In this document: positions 32,853 to 44,620 of the stretch, piece by piece | Layout: every line of letters begins with the position of its first letter | Numbering within the stretch: the first letter of the stretch is position 1 | Assembly: GCA_963281155.1 (NCBI GenBank) | Contig: CAUJLY010000004.1 | Coordinates: forward strand, 6,138,001-6,202,000 | Direction of reading: 5' to 3' | Source: Rhabditophanes sp. KR3021 | Lineage: Eukaryota > Nematoda > Chromadorea > Rhabditida > Alloionematidae | Length of the DNA stretch: 64,000 bases | The notes under the pieces: model-generated | Databases searched by the model: none | Told to the model about the DNA's origin: nothing | What the model saw: only the letters and a program-made list of their open reading frames with translations | Position numbers and translations under genes: made by a program

Positions 32853-35107
32853 ATGAAGGCAGCTGCGAACATCATTTCAGATTTTGGGGGAAAAACTTCA
32901 AAGTTAACCATATACACATCTTATCGTAAGTACATATTCAAAAAAGTGACGTTATGGGTAAATTATTAATCTAAAATTAAATTTGAAAGGTATCTGTACT
33001 AGGTAAAATTACTAGGTATAAGTAACTTAGTATTTAATAGGCCTTTCACAACAATATTTTTCAATTAAATGATCCACAATAATTCATACACATTAAATGG
33101 CTTCTTTAATGCGTTTTTAGCATAGCACACCACCATTAAATAGACATATAAATTTAGTTTTGCAAAAATATCTGACTAGAGGATGATGAAAGTGTATATT
33201 ATAACAAGCTAAAACAATGGAAACCTTTAAATAAGATTTTAGCTTATCTTTAAGCATACTTATTTTTTGTCGTCATTTATTGTTAATCAGTTTTGTTTTG
33301 TATTTATTTTTCTTGCCCACAAACACACTGCTTAAACTTATCGGTGTTAATTTTTTGCTGCTACTTTTTGATATAATTTTTTGCTACTAATATTTGATAT
33401 TACTCTGCCGGTATTAATTTGTGGTGTTAATAAATGCTTTTAGATATTCAAAACATTCATTTTATTGTATATACTACCTTCAAAGCAGAGATTATTATCT
33501 AATCCAAATTTTAATATTATAAATATTACAAAAAAAGACACACACCACAACCATTATGAGTTGAGATTTTAAAGCAAAAATATAGATACTGAAATATATT
33601 ACTTATATTTGCCTTTCCTTGATATGCCTTTCATTTCAGCATTAAGATCTCTAAAACATTCGCAAGATGACATTCAAACCTCCAGATCCCGTCAGAAAGT
33701 GGTTTTCGGACGTGGATACGCCAGAAACATTACCTCTCCAGATAACGTCAAAGAAAAATACTCAATGAGGCAAAAGTTAAGAAAAAACAAGCTCGATACA
33801 TGTAAAATTTGCCTTCTATTTTCTATCCTTGGCCTGATATTAACTGTTATTGATGTAGAGTTATCCTCGTCAAAAGTTGAAGATTTAACCTGGTCCTTTT
33901 ATTTACGTGTTTCTATTATTTTATCTACAATGGTGTTAGACGGCTTTCTAATTTATTATCATATCATTGAAATTAAAGTGAGTAAAATAGGGCATGCTTA
34001 ATTTGTACTGACATATTTGTTTACTTTAGTTAACAGCTCTTGAGGCCATGGATTATAATTGGTATGTAGGATGTACGAGGGAACAAACAATAAAGTTTAT
34101 ACTGGAATTGTCGGTGTGTTCGATATGCCCTCCACTAATAGACTACTCCTTTGAGTGGCCGAATCTAAATCCGGATCCTACTCAACCATTAAAATCCTTT
34201 ACAATTCCGCTGAATGTTTTAATTAGTTTCCCGATGTTTATCAGATTATATTGGTTGGCTAGGTACTTAGTATTAAAAGCTGAAATCTACACAAAATCTT
34301 CCTCACGAACTGTGGCCATCTTGGGACAAGTGACGGTCAATTTTCCATTTGTTGTCAAAAGTGCATTGTTTACTCAACCACTGAAAGTTATCACCTTTAG
34401 TATGTTATTGTTTTGGATTTGCGCTTCATGGATGCTGGTTCAGTGTGAAAGATATGCCACGGACTCAGATATGCTGGCAATTCATACGTATTTTAATTTC
34501 ATCTGGTTCGAAATTGTTGTAAGTCAACGCATTAACAGAAAAACAAAATTAACAAAATAATTTTTAGACTATGTTTAGTATAGGCTACGGTGATATTCAA
34601 ATAAAAAGCTTATGCGGAAGAGGCATTGCCGTTTCAACAGGAATTGTAGGTGCTATCATGTCCTCACTGATGACCGTTATCATGGGAAAGGAGCTTATTT
34701 TGTCGTTAGCTGAAAATAGGGTCAATCAAGTGGTAAAAGAATCAAAAAACAATGCCCTTTACAAACATGCAGCGGCGAGAGTATTGCAAAGTGTGTGGCG
34801 AATAAGAAGATGTAAAATAAAAATGCAGAATTACGATTCCCTACACATCGCCTTAAAAAAGAAATTTTCATTTCAACTTCGGATGGAGCAAAGAAACTTG
34901 CTAGCTTATATTTTGGATTTTCGAAGACTTAAATGGAGGATGAGGAAGCGAAATGATGAGATCGACGAACGAATTACTTACAATAGAGTATTTGCTGAAA
35001 CACAGGAAAAAGTAGAAACATTTAGGAGTAGACAGAATGAACTAAATAATAATTTGTTATGCCTTTTTCAAAAGGTGGAAAATTTGGCTAGTTCATACAA
35101 AACATAA
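32853..35107 (+). CDS. Small-conductance calcium-activated potassium channel (SK/KCNN family)
   Basis: Exons 32853-32925, 33640-33977, 34030-34518 and 34568-35107 give 479 residues. SK channels are voltage-insensitive plasma-membrane K+ channels gated by calmodulin bound to their C-terminus. Six hydrophobic segments are present. S1 follows the basic 'RQKLRKNKLDTCKIC' and contains 'SILGLILTVIDVELSS'; S4 is 'FIRLYWLARYLVLKAEIYT', with few charges, as in SK. 'LFWICASWMLVQCERY' is S5. The selectivity filter is 'SIGYGDI', followed by 'CGRGIAVSTGIVGA' (S6). The calmodulin-binding domain is recognisable ('AAARVLQSVWRIRRCKIK', 'FQLRMEQRNLLAYILDFRRLKWRM'), then a coiled coil. Length is near the short SK isoforms. 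The pore turret and the segment after GYGD ('IQIKS' instead of MVPHT) are diverged. The first intron is 714 bp, the others about 50 bp. Confidence 0.9.
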
Positions 35108-35224
35108 AAAGTTGTTGTGTTTATACGAAACATACAAGATTATTTATTTATACAATAATGGCACTTTATGAATAAAACATACTTCATTGTTATATTATAA
35201 AAAATATTATTGAATTATAAAAGA

Positions 35225-37338
35225 TTAGCTTAAATAGTATGTCCAGTAACAGATATTAAATAGGCCTATAAAACAATTAACCTTAGTCCAAAATTATGTG
35301 TTTCTTACCAAAGAAAGTTGGGAAAATTAGCATACTTAACGTGTCTACGGAATCTGTGTTCCAGAAATTGGATTCCTCGTCGATGAAAAACATTTTTATC
35401 CTATTACAAATAGAAGTTCTTTCCACAAATTCATGAGTTTCAAGCAACATTGTTCGTTCCATTGGATTTAGGGCTGCATTATTATCTATGGGGGACGGGA
35501 TGGTGAATCTACTGTGTAGGTTGTCAAGTTTTCCTTTTAATCTTGGGTCGCCTAGAAAGACATTTAATTAATAAGAATCTAGGAACTAACTAGTAACGGA
35601 TGTCCCATATCTCAAAATACCATGTGGGGAAGTTTGTGAAACATTGTGAAGGCATATCTTTGGACTATAAACAGCATTATTTTGATGAACTGTAGGCATT
35701 TTCTTTAGTCTTTTTGCAGCATAATTGTCATTATTTGAAATCATTGCCCCTACTATAGCTAATTCAATGAGTGACAAAAAAACAATTGCCAAGCAAGTCA
35801 TTACCCAAACCTATAAGCAGAATTTAATTAATATAAATAAAAGGAAATAAATCCTTACATCCAAGGCTACAAAGCGTATTTAATTAACATAAATATTTGC
35901 CATGCATCGCAATAGCATATTTTATTTTTGTTGTAGATTAAAATGATTAAATATGTAGAATGAATTATGTATTGTTATTTACCTTTGATATAAGCACACC
36001 TGAAAAGATTAATATCATCTAATTGCGAATTTGTTTGATTAAGCGACCAGTGCTTAATATATAATGAACGGCCTGAGCAGGCAAGTAATTTGGGTATTAT
36101 TTTAAGGAAGTAAATAGCAAAATAATATTATTTTTGTAAAGCCATAACAAATATTTTATTTTATTGGCTCAACTAATCGAGATGAAACGTACCTGGGGAG
36201 ATTTTTCATAATATTTCCAAGCTGGAAGGTTAACGCTAAAAGAGAATTTACCTGAAGCATGGTTCTAGCCGGAATGGCACCCTTCCCCAATGCAAAACCT
36301 ATCCAACTCACGAAAATAATCAAGACAGTGGGTGAATACGCTTGTAAAATGTACCATTCAAATCTTCTGTCAAACTGGAATTCCATTGTCAATTCATTCC
36401 ATTGACCCGCGGGGTACATAACTTCTTTGATAGAGGTTGAAAAGTTTGTTAACCCGAAATCAGGCAATTCAATTTTTTCTTTTAATAAGGATATTGGAGG
36501 AGTGTCTGGGGAATCCACCCACGTCATGTAGACCTGATCTTTATTGTAATTGAATGATAATAAAGTAAGAGAGCATTTGTGTGAATCCATTGGAAATTTC
36601 TCAAACCTCATCACACATGGACCGGTAACCTTCATTCGGTAGTTTACCCATATTTTTCCATTTTGGTAAATCTTAGAAAGTACAAATAAATAAACACTTA
36701 AATAAGCTTAGCTAAAATTACCATTAAAAAGACATTAGGAAATGGACTTCGGTGAATATGCGCTTGCTTGGAGTTAATAAACACAACGTTTGATTTCCAA
36801 ATAGAATCGAAAACTTCGTGAGTTAATGATAAATTTGATTTGCAAGGGTTCATTGCCTCAAACTAAAAAGATAAAATTGCTAAAAATATATGGTTTATTC
36901 TTACATTCAAAGCCGCATCATACCAAATTTCTAAAATTTTTATTAATTTGAAGCTAAATTTAAAAGCCTACCAGTAATGTAAAGATCTAATTCAAAGTCA
37001 GAAGTCAATTCATTAATTGAGTTCACTTCCTGAACCCACACCTCAATACTAACATTCACTCCAATTTCGGATGGAGTCTTAAAATTTTTATAGTTTGCCA
37101 ATAATCTCTCAATAATGATTTTATCAGTCGTGCAGGCATCTGAGTCAATCACCTCAATCATATCCGAAACGTCACTTCCTGCATTTTCCTGCTTATTCCG
37201 TTTATCGTAATTGTAATCATTGTGCATCCGACTATTATCAACAGGTGCGAAGGTAAAATGATCATGAGCTGCTCCTTCAAATTGGGGATATCCATACGTG
37301 AAGACAGTACATAAATTCAATAATAGAACAAATTTCAT
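35225..37338 (-). CDS. Cys-loop ligand-gated ion channel subunit, probable anion channel
   Basis: Nine exons: 36972-37338, 36905-36930, 36722-36862, 36193-36671, 35983-35999, 35859-35866, 35591-35810, 35309-35551 and 35225-35265. All are in frame, giving 513 residues. A signal peptide is followed by an unusually long acidic leader, then '[11 protein letters not shown]', and the Cys-loop '[15 protein letters not shown]' (13 residues between cysteines). M1 is '[17 protein letters not shown]'. M2 is preceded by 'AIPAR', the Pro-Ala-Arg signature of chloride-selective members, and reads '[18 protein letters not shown]'. M3 follows 'YIKALDVW'. M4 ends in '[10 protein letters not shown]', as canonical receptors do, and is only complete if the last 43-bp intron is removed. 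It is closest in style to the protostome amine/GABA-like lgc/ggr group. The ligand cannot be told. Three exons are only 26, 17 and 8 nt. Confidence 0.9.
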
Positions 37339-38942
37339 TCTCTTTAATTTAAAATAGTAATAAAATATTATATATACGTTTATTCATTAAAAGAGATGGA
37401 TGAATAGATAGATAGTTTGTCCCAGTCTAAAATAATAATATATTATATGCATACTTGTGTGTTTTGCATTACATATTTGATATATTTTTAACTTAAACCA
37501 TCCTTAAAAAGAACAGCTAGATTAAAAAAGTTTAGTGATGGACTATTTTTCCAATAAAGTTTATCAAAAAAGTCTTCCGATGGCATTACTTATTTTAACG
37601 ACAATACATCGACAATGATAAGGTGGAGGATAGTGAGCTAAAAAAGTAAATAATATGAATTATAATTTTGGCCAGCTTTGCAATACCGAAATTTATTGCG
37701 CTATTTTTAAAAATAGACCTTTACAACTTCAAAGAGAACGGCAATATTTTTGAGGAAAGCTATTAAATGCTCTTACTTTACCTCTTTTTTGTTGTACAAA
37801 CACCTATCAGAAATAACTATTTTTATAATTCTTTTTAGTCAGTACGTTCTTAAAAATAGACAAATGGGGCACAAAAACTCAGGCTTTAAACCCATAATCA
37901 CTAAATAAACTCTAAACCATGAGCTTATGTATTGTTCTATGAATTGTATTATAATTTGCATTATCAATCAACTTTTATCCTCAAAGACATAACAGAAAGT
38001 TCATTTTAAAATATATTAATTATCCACATTAAAGTATGAGCAAAAAGTAAAGAAGATAATGTGTTTAAATACTTGTAAATTTCCTTACAACTATTGTCGG
38101 TGTGGATTTTTATAAAACTGTCGACCCAAACAATAAAAGTACGGTCTACTGCAACTCCGACTTTTCTTAAAAATAGAATTTCGGTTACTTATATGACCAA
38201 AAGTACTCGTCATTTGCCTATGCAGATTCTAAATATTATGTAAATAGTATGGTTTGAATTTGAAAGGCGCACAAACTTTTTAATAAACTCTAAAGAATCT
38301 CTTCACCCATAATATGCCAATCATTTTTGTTCTTCTGCCACACTTCAAAGCTTTATTTCAATAGCCGTCATCTAAAACTTCTCTTCCTTCTATTTAGTGA
38401 TAAAGAAACAGGAAATTATTTTCTAGTACATATAGGTGGATGAAAATTAACATGAATATTAACGCATCCTTTAATAATAATCTGGGATTTTTGGTCTTTG
38501 TTTGAATTAGTAAATATTATTCTCGTAATAATAGAATGATGCTTTTAATAATACAATTATACTCTTAATAATAGAATAATAATCTTATATTAAACAAATA
38601 CTCGTTTGAGTTGAAATATACCACCAATCATAACTAACCACAAGGCAATTCGTTGAATTTGTACGCTAATTATTCACTTATTCTATTCAGGTGGATAATA
38701 GTTGATAAAAAATAGAAGTTGTTTAGTGGTATGATTTATTTGGATGATGAAAGAATAAAGAAATAATAGAAGGATGAGATTCATAATTTATAGTTGGCAC
38801 TTGTAATAATCATAAATCTTACCATCCGTCACATTTAAGTCCGTAAAAAAGGAAGATAGTTTAGAGGTGTATATTTTAATTTATTTTATAATAATAAAAG
38901 CTATGAAATAATCTAACATCTAGTACTTGTTTAGACAGTGGG
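37339..38942. other. Intergenic, with faint coding-like remnants
   Basis: Plus-strand pieces such as 'KIDLYNFKENGNIFEES' (about 37710-37765) and 'VGVDFYKTVDPNNKS' (about 38096-38150) look coding but are isolated by stops. The first shares 'FKENGNIF' with the remnant at 26.8 kb ('FKNGNLFD'). They may be fragments of one decayed family. Nothing else was recognised. Confidence 0.3.
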
Positions 38943-39232
38943 CTAGCATCTGAGACCTTGAGCAACAGCCATAAAGACTCCAAATGATCCTCCAGATTGA
39001 GCAGACGTTTTTCCGACTTGTCTTAGCAGAGCAGCTCCTCTCAAACCCATTCTAAAATACGAATAACCAAATTATAAAATATTTACCCTGTTGATTACCT
39101 GAATCCAGCAAAACCTCCCAATAAAACTCCTGTAGAACCTCCAATAACTGCACCCATCATGAATCCGGTCTTAAGCTTGCTAAAACATGTTTGGCCTTGT
39201 TGGCCTGGTACTCCTGAACCTACGACTGGCAT
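38943..39232 (-). CDS. ROMO1: ROMO1 / Mgr2-type inner mitochondrial membrane protein
   Basis: Exons 39099-39232 and 38943-39051 (47-bp intron) give 80 residues (human 79). ROMO1 is a two-helix inner-membrane protein that shapes TIM23 import and cristae and is linked to reactive oxygen. 'QTCFSKLKTGFMMGAVIGG' matches the first helix with its conserved Cys-Phe start. 'RMGLRGAALLRQVGKTSAQ', 'SGGSFGVFMAVAQGLRC' match the second helix and the conserved C-terminal Arg-Cys. It is head-to-head with DYNC2LI1 across about 200 bp. Confidence 0.93.
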
Positions 39233-39434
39233 TTTTTATATTTGTATAAAAAAGATAAATGGTTTAAATGAACCAATCATCTTCCCAAGGCCCATACATA
39301 AGTCGTGACAGGAAGAATTCGCGACAAGATTGCTTGAATTTAAAAATGTTAATGGTTGCTATGGAAACTGTATTTGAACATGGCAAATTGATAAATAAAA
39401 GGCTCAAATTGATAAATAAAATACTCAAATTAAT

Positions 39435-40619
39435 ATGGATATTTGGGAACTAGCTAGAGAAAAGATTGAATCTTCTAAAAAAAAACCCATTAAAGATTCG
39501 GATGAAGCAGCTCCTGAACAAGGTAAATAAAAGTTTAATAGTAAATAAATGTTTAATAGTAAATAAAAACATGTTAATAGTAATGAAAGCTAAATATTTA
39601 ATACATTTTTACGTTCAGATTCTTTCTTGTTCACAATTGATAGTAAATTAGATTCTATCGAATCTCACTTGATTATTGTTGGCTCTCCAAACTGTGGAAA
39701 AACTACGCTAATCAACCGTTTTCTGGATAAGAAGGACATTGTAAATCCAACAACTGTCTTGGAATATTCTTTCGGTTATCGGAATAGAGATACTAAGAAA
39801 GATGTTGTCCATATTTGGGAATTGTCTGGCAATGCCAGTTTAGGGAGTCTCGTCAAAGTTCCATTTGGAATGCATAGTCTTCAAAACAATATCGGCCTCT
39901 TCATAGTCCTTGATCTAACTCAACCAAATCAAATATGGAAAATGTTTGAATCCTTTATCAACAATGGAATAGAGCAAATTCAATCGCTTTTACATAAAAA
40001 TAAACGTGGACTAAAAGAAAAATTGACGACAACAGCATGGCAACGCATCGGAGGTAAGGAAAAGGCAGAAAACAGTCTAGTTAATCCTTTCCCTGTTCCA
40101 TTATTTATCTTTGGGGCAAAATATGACCAATTTCAGAATGAAGATACTGAGCGAAGAAGGAACATTATCAAAGGATTAAGAATACTCAACTTTTTATTTG
40201 GTGGTTGTTTAATCTTCACCAGTATCAATATGGAAAATTTAGTTACTCGTGCAAAGTCAATGATGAGTTACGTTGCTTTTAATAATAATTATCCAAAGGG
40301 GTTGATTACTGACATCGAAAAACCCTTGTTCATTCCCTTTGGAACAGATTCATTGGATTTAATTGGTTCGCCCAATAATGAAGGAACTTACTACAAAACT
40401 AACTTTGACGAGGTTTACAATCAGTGGAGATCATTTTTCAACCGCGTTTTCCCACCTCCTTCTTTGAAAGGAAAAGAAGCAGAATCTTTCTTACATGATC
40501 CAAAGTTTGCTGAACCAAGCATTGATAAATTAGTTGATGAAAAGTTGTACAACCTCGAAAGATACATTAAAGAAAATGAGGAAAGAGAAGTAGTCATGAA
40601 TAGAACGGTAAGAGACTAG
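39435..40619 (+). CDS. DYNC2LI1: Cytoplasmic dynein 2 light intermediate chain 1
   Basis: Exons 39435-39522 and 39619-40619 give 362 residues (human about 350). It is the light intermediate chain of the dynein-2 motor that powers retrograde intraflagellar transport, so the organism has cilia. The N-terminus is 'MDIWELAREKIE'. A Ras-like P-loop 'GSPNCGKTTLINRFL' follows, then 'TVLEYSFGYR' and 'VVHIWELSGNASLGSLV'. 'FIVLDLTQPNQIWKMFE' and 'NPFPVPLFIFGAKYDQFQN' match the family closely. The C-terminal 'FFNRVFPPPSLKGKEAE' and 'LYNLERYIKENEE' are also typical. Upstream (39370-39430) lies a short tandem repeat of 'attgataaataaaaggctca' type. Confidence 0.92.
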
Positions 40620-40772
40620 ACAATATTTGATTAACACAATAATATTTAATAATTAAATAAACATAATATATTAGAACAAACATTATATTTGATAACAAAG
40701 TTGTATTATTATCCTTAATAATAGCAATTAATACAATGATTTTATGGGTAAATATAATAGATTTAATAATAT

Positions 40773-43700
40773 TTAAGCCAGTTGTAATTCTTCAATATTC
40801 TCTTCTCTTGTAAATGACTCCTTAAATTGACCAAGTACTTCGATTAGCTTGTCGATCTTTACCTCACCAACAACTTGATTGCTTCTCGTACGAACATTGG
40901 CGGATTGGTTATCCAATTCCTTTTGCCCCAAAACTAAGATATAGTTAAATTGAGCTAATTGAGCATTACGGATTTGCTTGTTAAGAGTATCGCCACAGTC
41001 TAAGTCATACTCAACTTCGAAGCCAGCTTGGAACAATCGCTCCTTGACGGAATTAGCGTATGGGTTGATGGATTCGTGAACTGTAATAATCTTCACTTGT
41101 CTAGGAGATAGCCAGAAAGGCCACTTTCCTCCGAAAGATTCTGCCAAAATAGCTGTCATACGTTCAATTGAACCGAGAACAGCTCTGTGGATCATGACAG
41201 GTCTGATTTTCGCTCCCTTTGCATCGAAGAATGTTAAGTCAAAACGTTCTGGCAATTGGAAATCCAATTGGATGGTAGCACATTGGAAATTTCTTCTTAA
41301 AGCATCTTGAATGGTAATGTCAATCTTTGGTCCGTAGAAGGCTCCATCACCTGTTAAAAGTTTTATTAGTAATTTCAATAAAAATAAATTTTTGTGTTTT
41401 TTAATAAGTGTTCCAATTACAATCACTGTATCCCAACTGTTCTTTAATACTTTGCACATTCCAAATATGAACATGGCTGGAAGGCACTTTACGTGTCGTC
41501 GTATTTATGCCCTGATTTAATTTTATTACTCATTAATATCACTTTCACAACATCGCCTCATTTCTGGAGAATTTACTCTATAATGGCTGATAAATCAACA
41601 AAAACAAAGACTAAAATAGATGATGCTGAAAAGATTGACAGAGTTTTAAGTCAACCCTTGAACCAAGTAGCATTGAAGAAAAGCCAACAACATCTGATGG
41701 TAGAAAGGCACGGTAGGAAAATGTTACCTAACTTTTTACTGGCGTCGGAAAAAGAGTAATATCTTTGTTGTCTTGAATGTAGGTAAAAGAATATGCGATG
41801 TATATATCATAATATTATTCCACCTGAGTTCCTTTGTGCTGAAGATGCTAAGGACCATGTTCTCTATGTAAGCAAGACTACACAAACTATTGGTACAAGG
41901 ATGAGAAAGCACATTTATGACTACGACAAGGCAGTTGAACTCTATAAAGTGTTCACTGATCAGGAAAAAGCTATCCGTGAAGTTTTCAATGCTGGTCAAG
42001 AAATGATTGCCTTGTATAAGTATTATGCCACAGAAGAGCCTGCTGAAAGTATCGAGCCTATCCTCATTGACTATTTCAGAGATGAGAATACCAATAGTGA
42101 TTCTGGTAATCCATCCCTTGACATTGTCTACCTAATGTTCCCTGAAAAGAATGACGACGTCGCAGAACTGATCTATCAAGACTTTTTGGATGGTAATACT
42201 CGCCTGATTTAAGAAAAGACGCTAATTAATTTGTAAAATACAACTTTTTAAGCTGTTGATTATTTTTAAATCTTTTTTAATAAACTGTTCTAACCTGGGT
42301 TCAATTTCCAAGGGAATCCACTGCCATTCAAAGCTTCTGTCAATTCGGCTTCAGCAGCGTCCCATGTTTCAATGGTTCCGAGATATCCTGTTTCTGGTCT
42401 CGTAGACAGATTGAGGGTAAAGGTAAATCCGAAGATATTTGTGTAGACGTGATTGACAAAGTCAAGACATTTGCCTATTTCGTCCTTGATTTGATCGGGA
42501 CGGCAGAAGATGTGAGCATCATCTTGTTGGAAACGTCTGACACGCGTTAATCCTGTCAAAGCTCCGGAAGCTTCATTTCTATGAAGGACTCCAAAGTCAG
42601 CAAACCTAATCGGCAATTCGTTGTGGGTCTTTGGTTTGGAATCAAACATAAGACAATGTCCTGGGCAATTCATTGGTTTGAGGGCAAACTTTTCCTTTTC
42701 AACGTCAATTTGGAACATATCATCGGAATAATGCTCCCAATGGCCAGACTGTTCCCAGAGTTTGGAGTTGTACATGTTAGGTGATACTACCTCGCTAAAG
42801 CCACGTTGTCTGTACTCCTTTCTGATGAAGTTTTGGAGAGCATTGTAGATGAAGGCTCCTTTGGGATGCCAGAAAGCAGACCCTGGTGACAAAGGATGGA
42901 AGAAATAGAGTTCTTGATCTTTTCCGATTTTTCTATGATCACGCTTAGCGGCCTCTTCTTGGAGGGTAACCCATTCCTTTAATTGCTTGCTGTCAGGAAA
43001 TGAAATTCCGTAAACTCTTTGCAAAGACTCAGCTTTGTTATTTCCTTCCCAGTAAGAAGCAGATGCCTTCGTCACTTTGAAAGCCTTGATCTTTCCAGTG
43101 TTACGAACGTGAGGTCCACGACACAAATCAATCAAAGATCCACAACGGTAGACTGTTGTAGTTTCTGTCTTTACTTTTTCATTCAAGATTCTTTGCTTGA
43201 AAACGTTGTACTTGAACATTTCAAGTAAATCGGATTTCTTCATCACTAATCTTTCGAAGTTTTGCTTGTCCTTGACGACACATTTAGAGATAGACTCGAT
43301 TTTGGGGAAGTCCTCTGTCCCAACACTTCCAGACTCGTAATGCATATCGTAATAAAATCCTTCCTCAATCGGTGGGCCGTAACACAAATGACCCCCACAG
43401 AATCTTTCCATGCATTCTCCGAGAACGTGAGCAGAGCTATGCCAGAAGACGGCCTTAGCCTCATCATTGTCAAACTTCAACAATTCCAACGTAGCATCTC
43501 CTTCGAATGGACGATCAAGATCCTAAAATAAAACATAAATAGACGATTTTAAAGAGTTCTTTAGCTAAAGTCAAATAGTCTGTCCACTACAAAATTTTGG
43601 TGTGTATCAAAATACAATTAAATAGTTTAAAACCTTGACAAAAAAAGCTTCAAGCCAATCTAACAATATCAGTAGTTGTATTATTCTAATAACAAAGCAT

Positions 43701-44135
43701 GAGTAGCTTTCACATAGTATCTAGTAGCCAAAGTAAGACATGAATAACTCAAACAAAATAACCTCCATATGTTAGATTTTCACACAGACTTACCCAAACT
43801 TCTCCATTGACTTTTGCAATAACTGAATTTTCAGCCAAACTCTTAGCGATTTTCAAGGCCACATCAAAAGGAGTAGTACGCCAAGATTGTTCTTCAAAGA
43901 TCTTTCCATCAGGTAAGGTGATCTTAATTGGTTCGGGAACTTTGGATGCAATCTCAGCCTTGTATTCAGTCATCAAGCGGTCGAACATTTGATGTCTCTC
44001 CTGAATGTAGACAGGCCATTCTTTAAGCTCATTTTTATCGTCTCTGGTGACGTTCTAAACAATCCAATTAGAATAAAGAAGAAATATTTAAAGACTTGCC
44101 ATGCTTTTAGCAACTTCATCAACAATTGGAGCCAT
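40773..44135 (-). CDS. TARS1: Threonyl-tRNA synthetase
   Basis: Exons 44100-44135, 43794-44054, 42295-43522 and 40773-41350 give 700 residues (human cytosolic 723). It charges tRNA-Thr with threonine. Domains in order: TGS ('[17 protein letters not shown]'), the editing/SAD domain with '[14 protein letters not shown]', and the class II catalytic core with motif 2 '[19 protein letters not shown]' and '[15 protein letters not shown]'. '[14 protein letters not shown]' spans the 944-bp intron. Motif 3 '[15 protein letters not shown]' and the anticodon-binding domain ('[19 protein letters not shown]') follow. The first intron has a GC-AG pair (ATG|gcaagt). The third intron (41351-42294) contains an antisense GIY-YIG pseudogene. 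The first ATG directly follows an acceptor (ttacag|c), and the frame stays open upstream (see 44136-44214). Confidence 0.94.
41583..42212 (+). pseudogene. GIY-YIG-like unit in the TARS intron, antisense to TARS
   Basis: On the plus strand one reading frame runs from ATG at 41583 to the stop at 42210-42212, interrupted by only two TAA codons (41757 and 41784). The N-terminal part is Lys-rich ('[19 protein letters not shown]'). A 'CCLEC' knuckle lies between the stops, and then comes a 139-codon frame. This has '[19 protein letters not shown]' (fused GIY- and YIG-type strands), '[19 protein letters not shown]' and '[11 protein letters not shown]' with a candidate catalytic Glu. It is the best preserved copy of the family in the window. 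Host splice sites lie outside it. Confidence 0.55.
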
Positions 44136-44214
44136 GCTGTAACAACGGTTTTCAGATAAACGTAATAAAAAGGTACGTTTAGCTAGGGTACGACACAGCC
44201 ACGTTGTGTATCTA
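44136..44214 (-). other. Possible in-frame mitochondrial presequence exon of TARS
   Basis: Upstream of the cytosolic start the minus strand stays in frame with TARS from an acceptor (tttatag at about 44215). It encodes an Arg/Leu-rich, almost acid-free peptide ('WLCRTLAKRTFLLRLSENR'). Single TARS genes making both cytosolic and mitochondrial enzymes are known in some invertebrates. The upstream exon supplying an ATG was not found, so this is tentative. Confidence 0.35.
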
Positions 44215-44620
44215 TAAATGATTCAATAACAAAATAAAATAAATAAAGTGCGCAATCATTTCAAAATAAACTAATGACGAAATTATGATGTCACTAAATG
44301 ATAAAAAATGTTTCTTTGAAGACACGGCCTACCACATAAGCTGAACTACAAATGTTATGTTATTTGCACAAGAAAGAGTATGAATCGGACTGGGTTTAAT
44401 CATTTGTGTTATCCTATAACTTCAAAAACAAAGCATTGCAATAGGCACAAGAGTGCTTTTAAAGGGTCAAAAGTTCACTCCAATTAGAACCTAATTAGCG
44501 CTTGTCTTAGCTAAAATATCCAAAAATTTAAATAAAACTTTGGATAAAAGACACTACCCTCAGAATCTTTACACGAATTTCTGATTTCTCGACTATTTAA
44601 AGGTGTTACTTGTTCATTTG

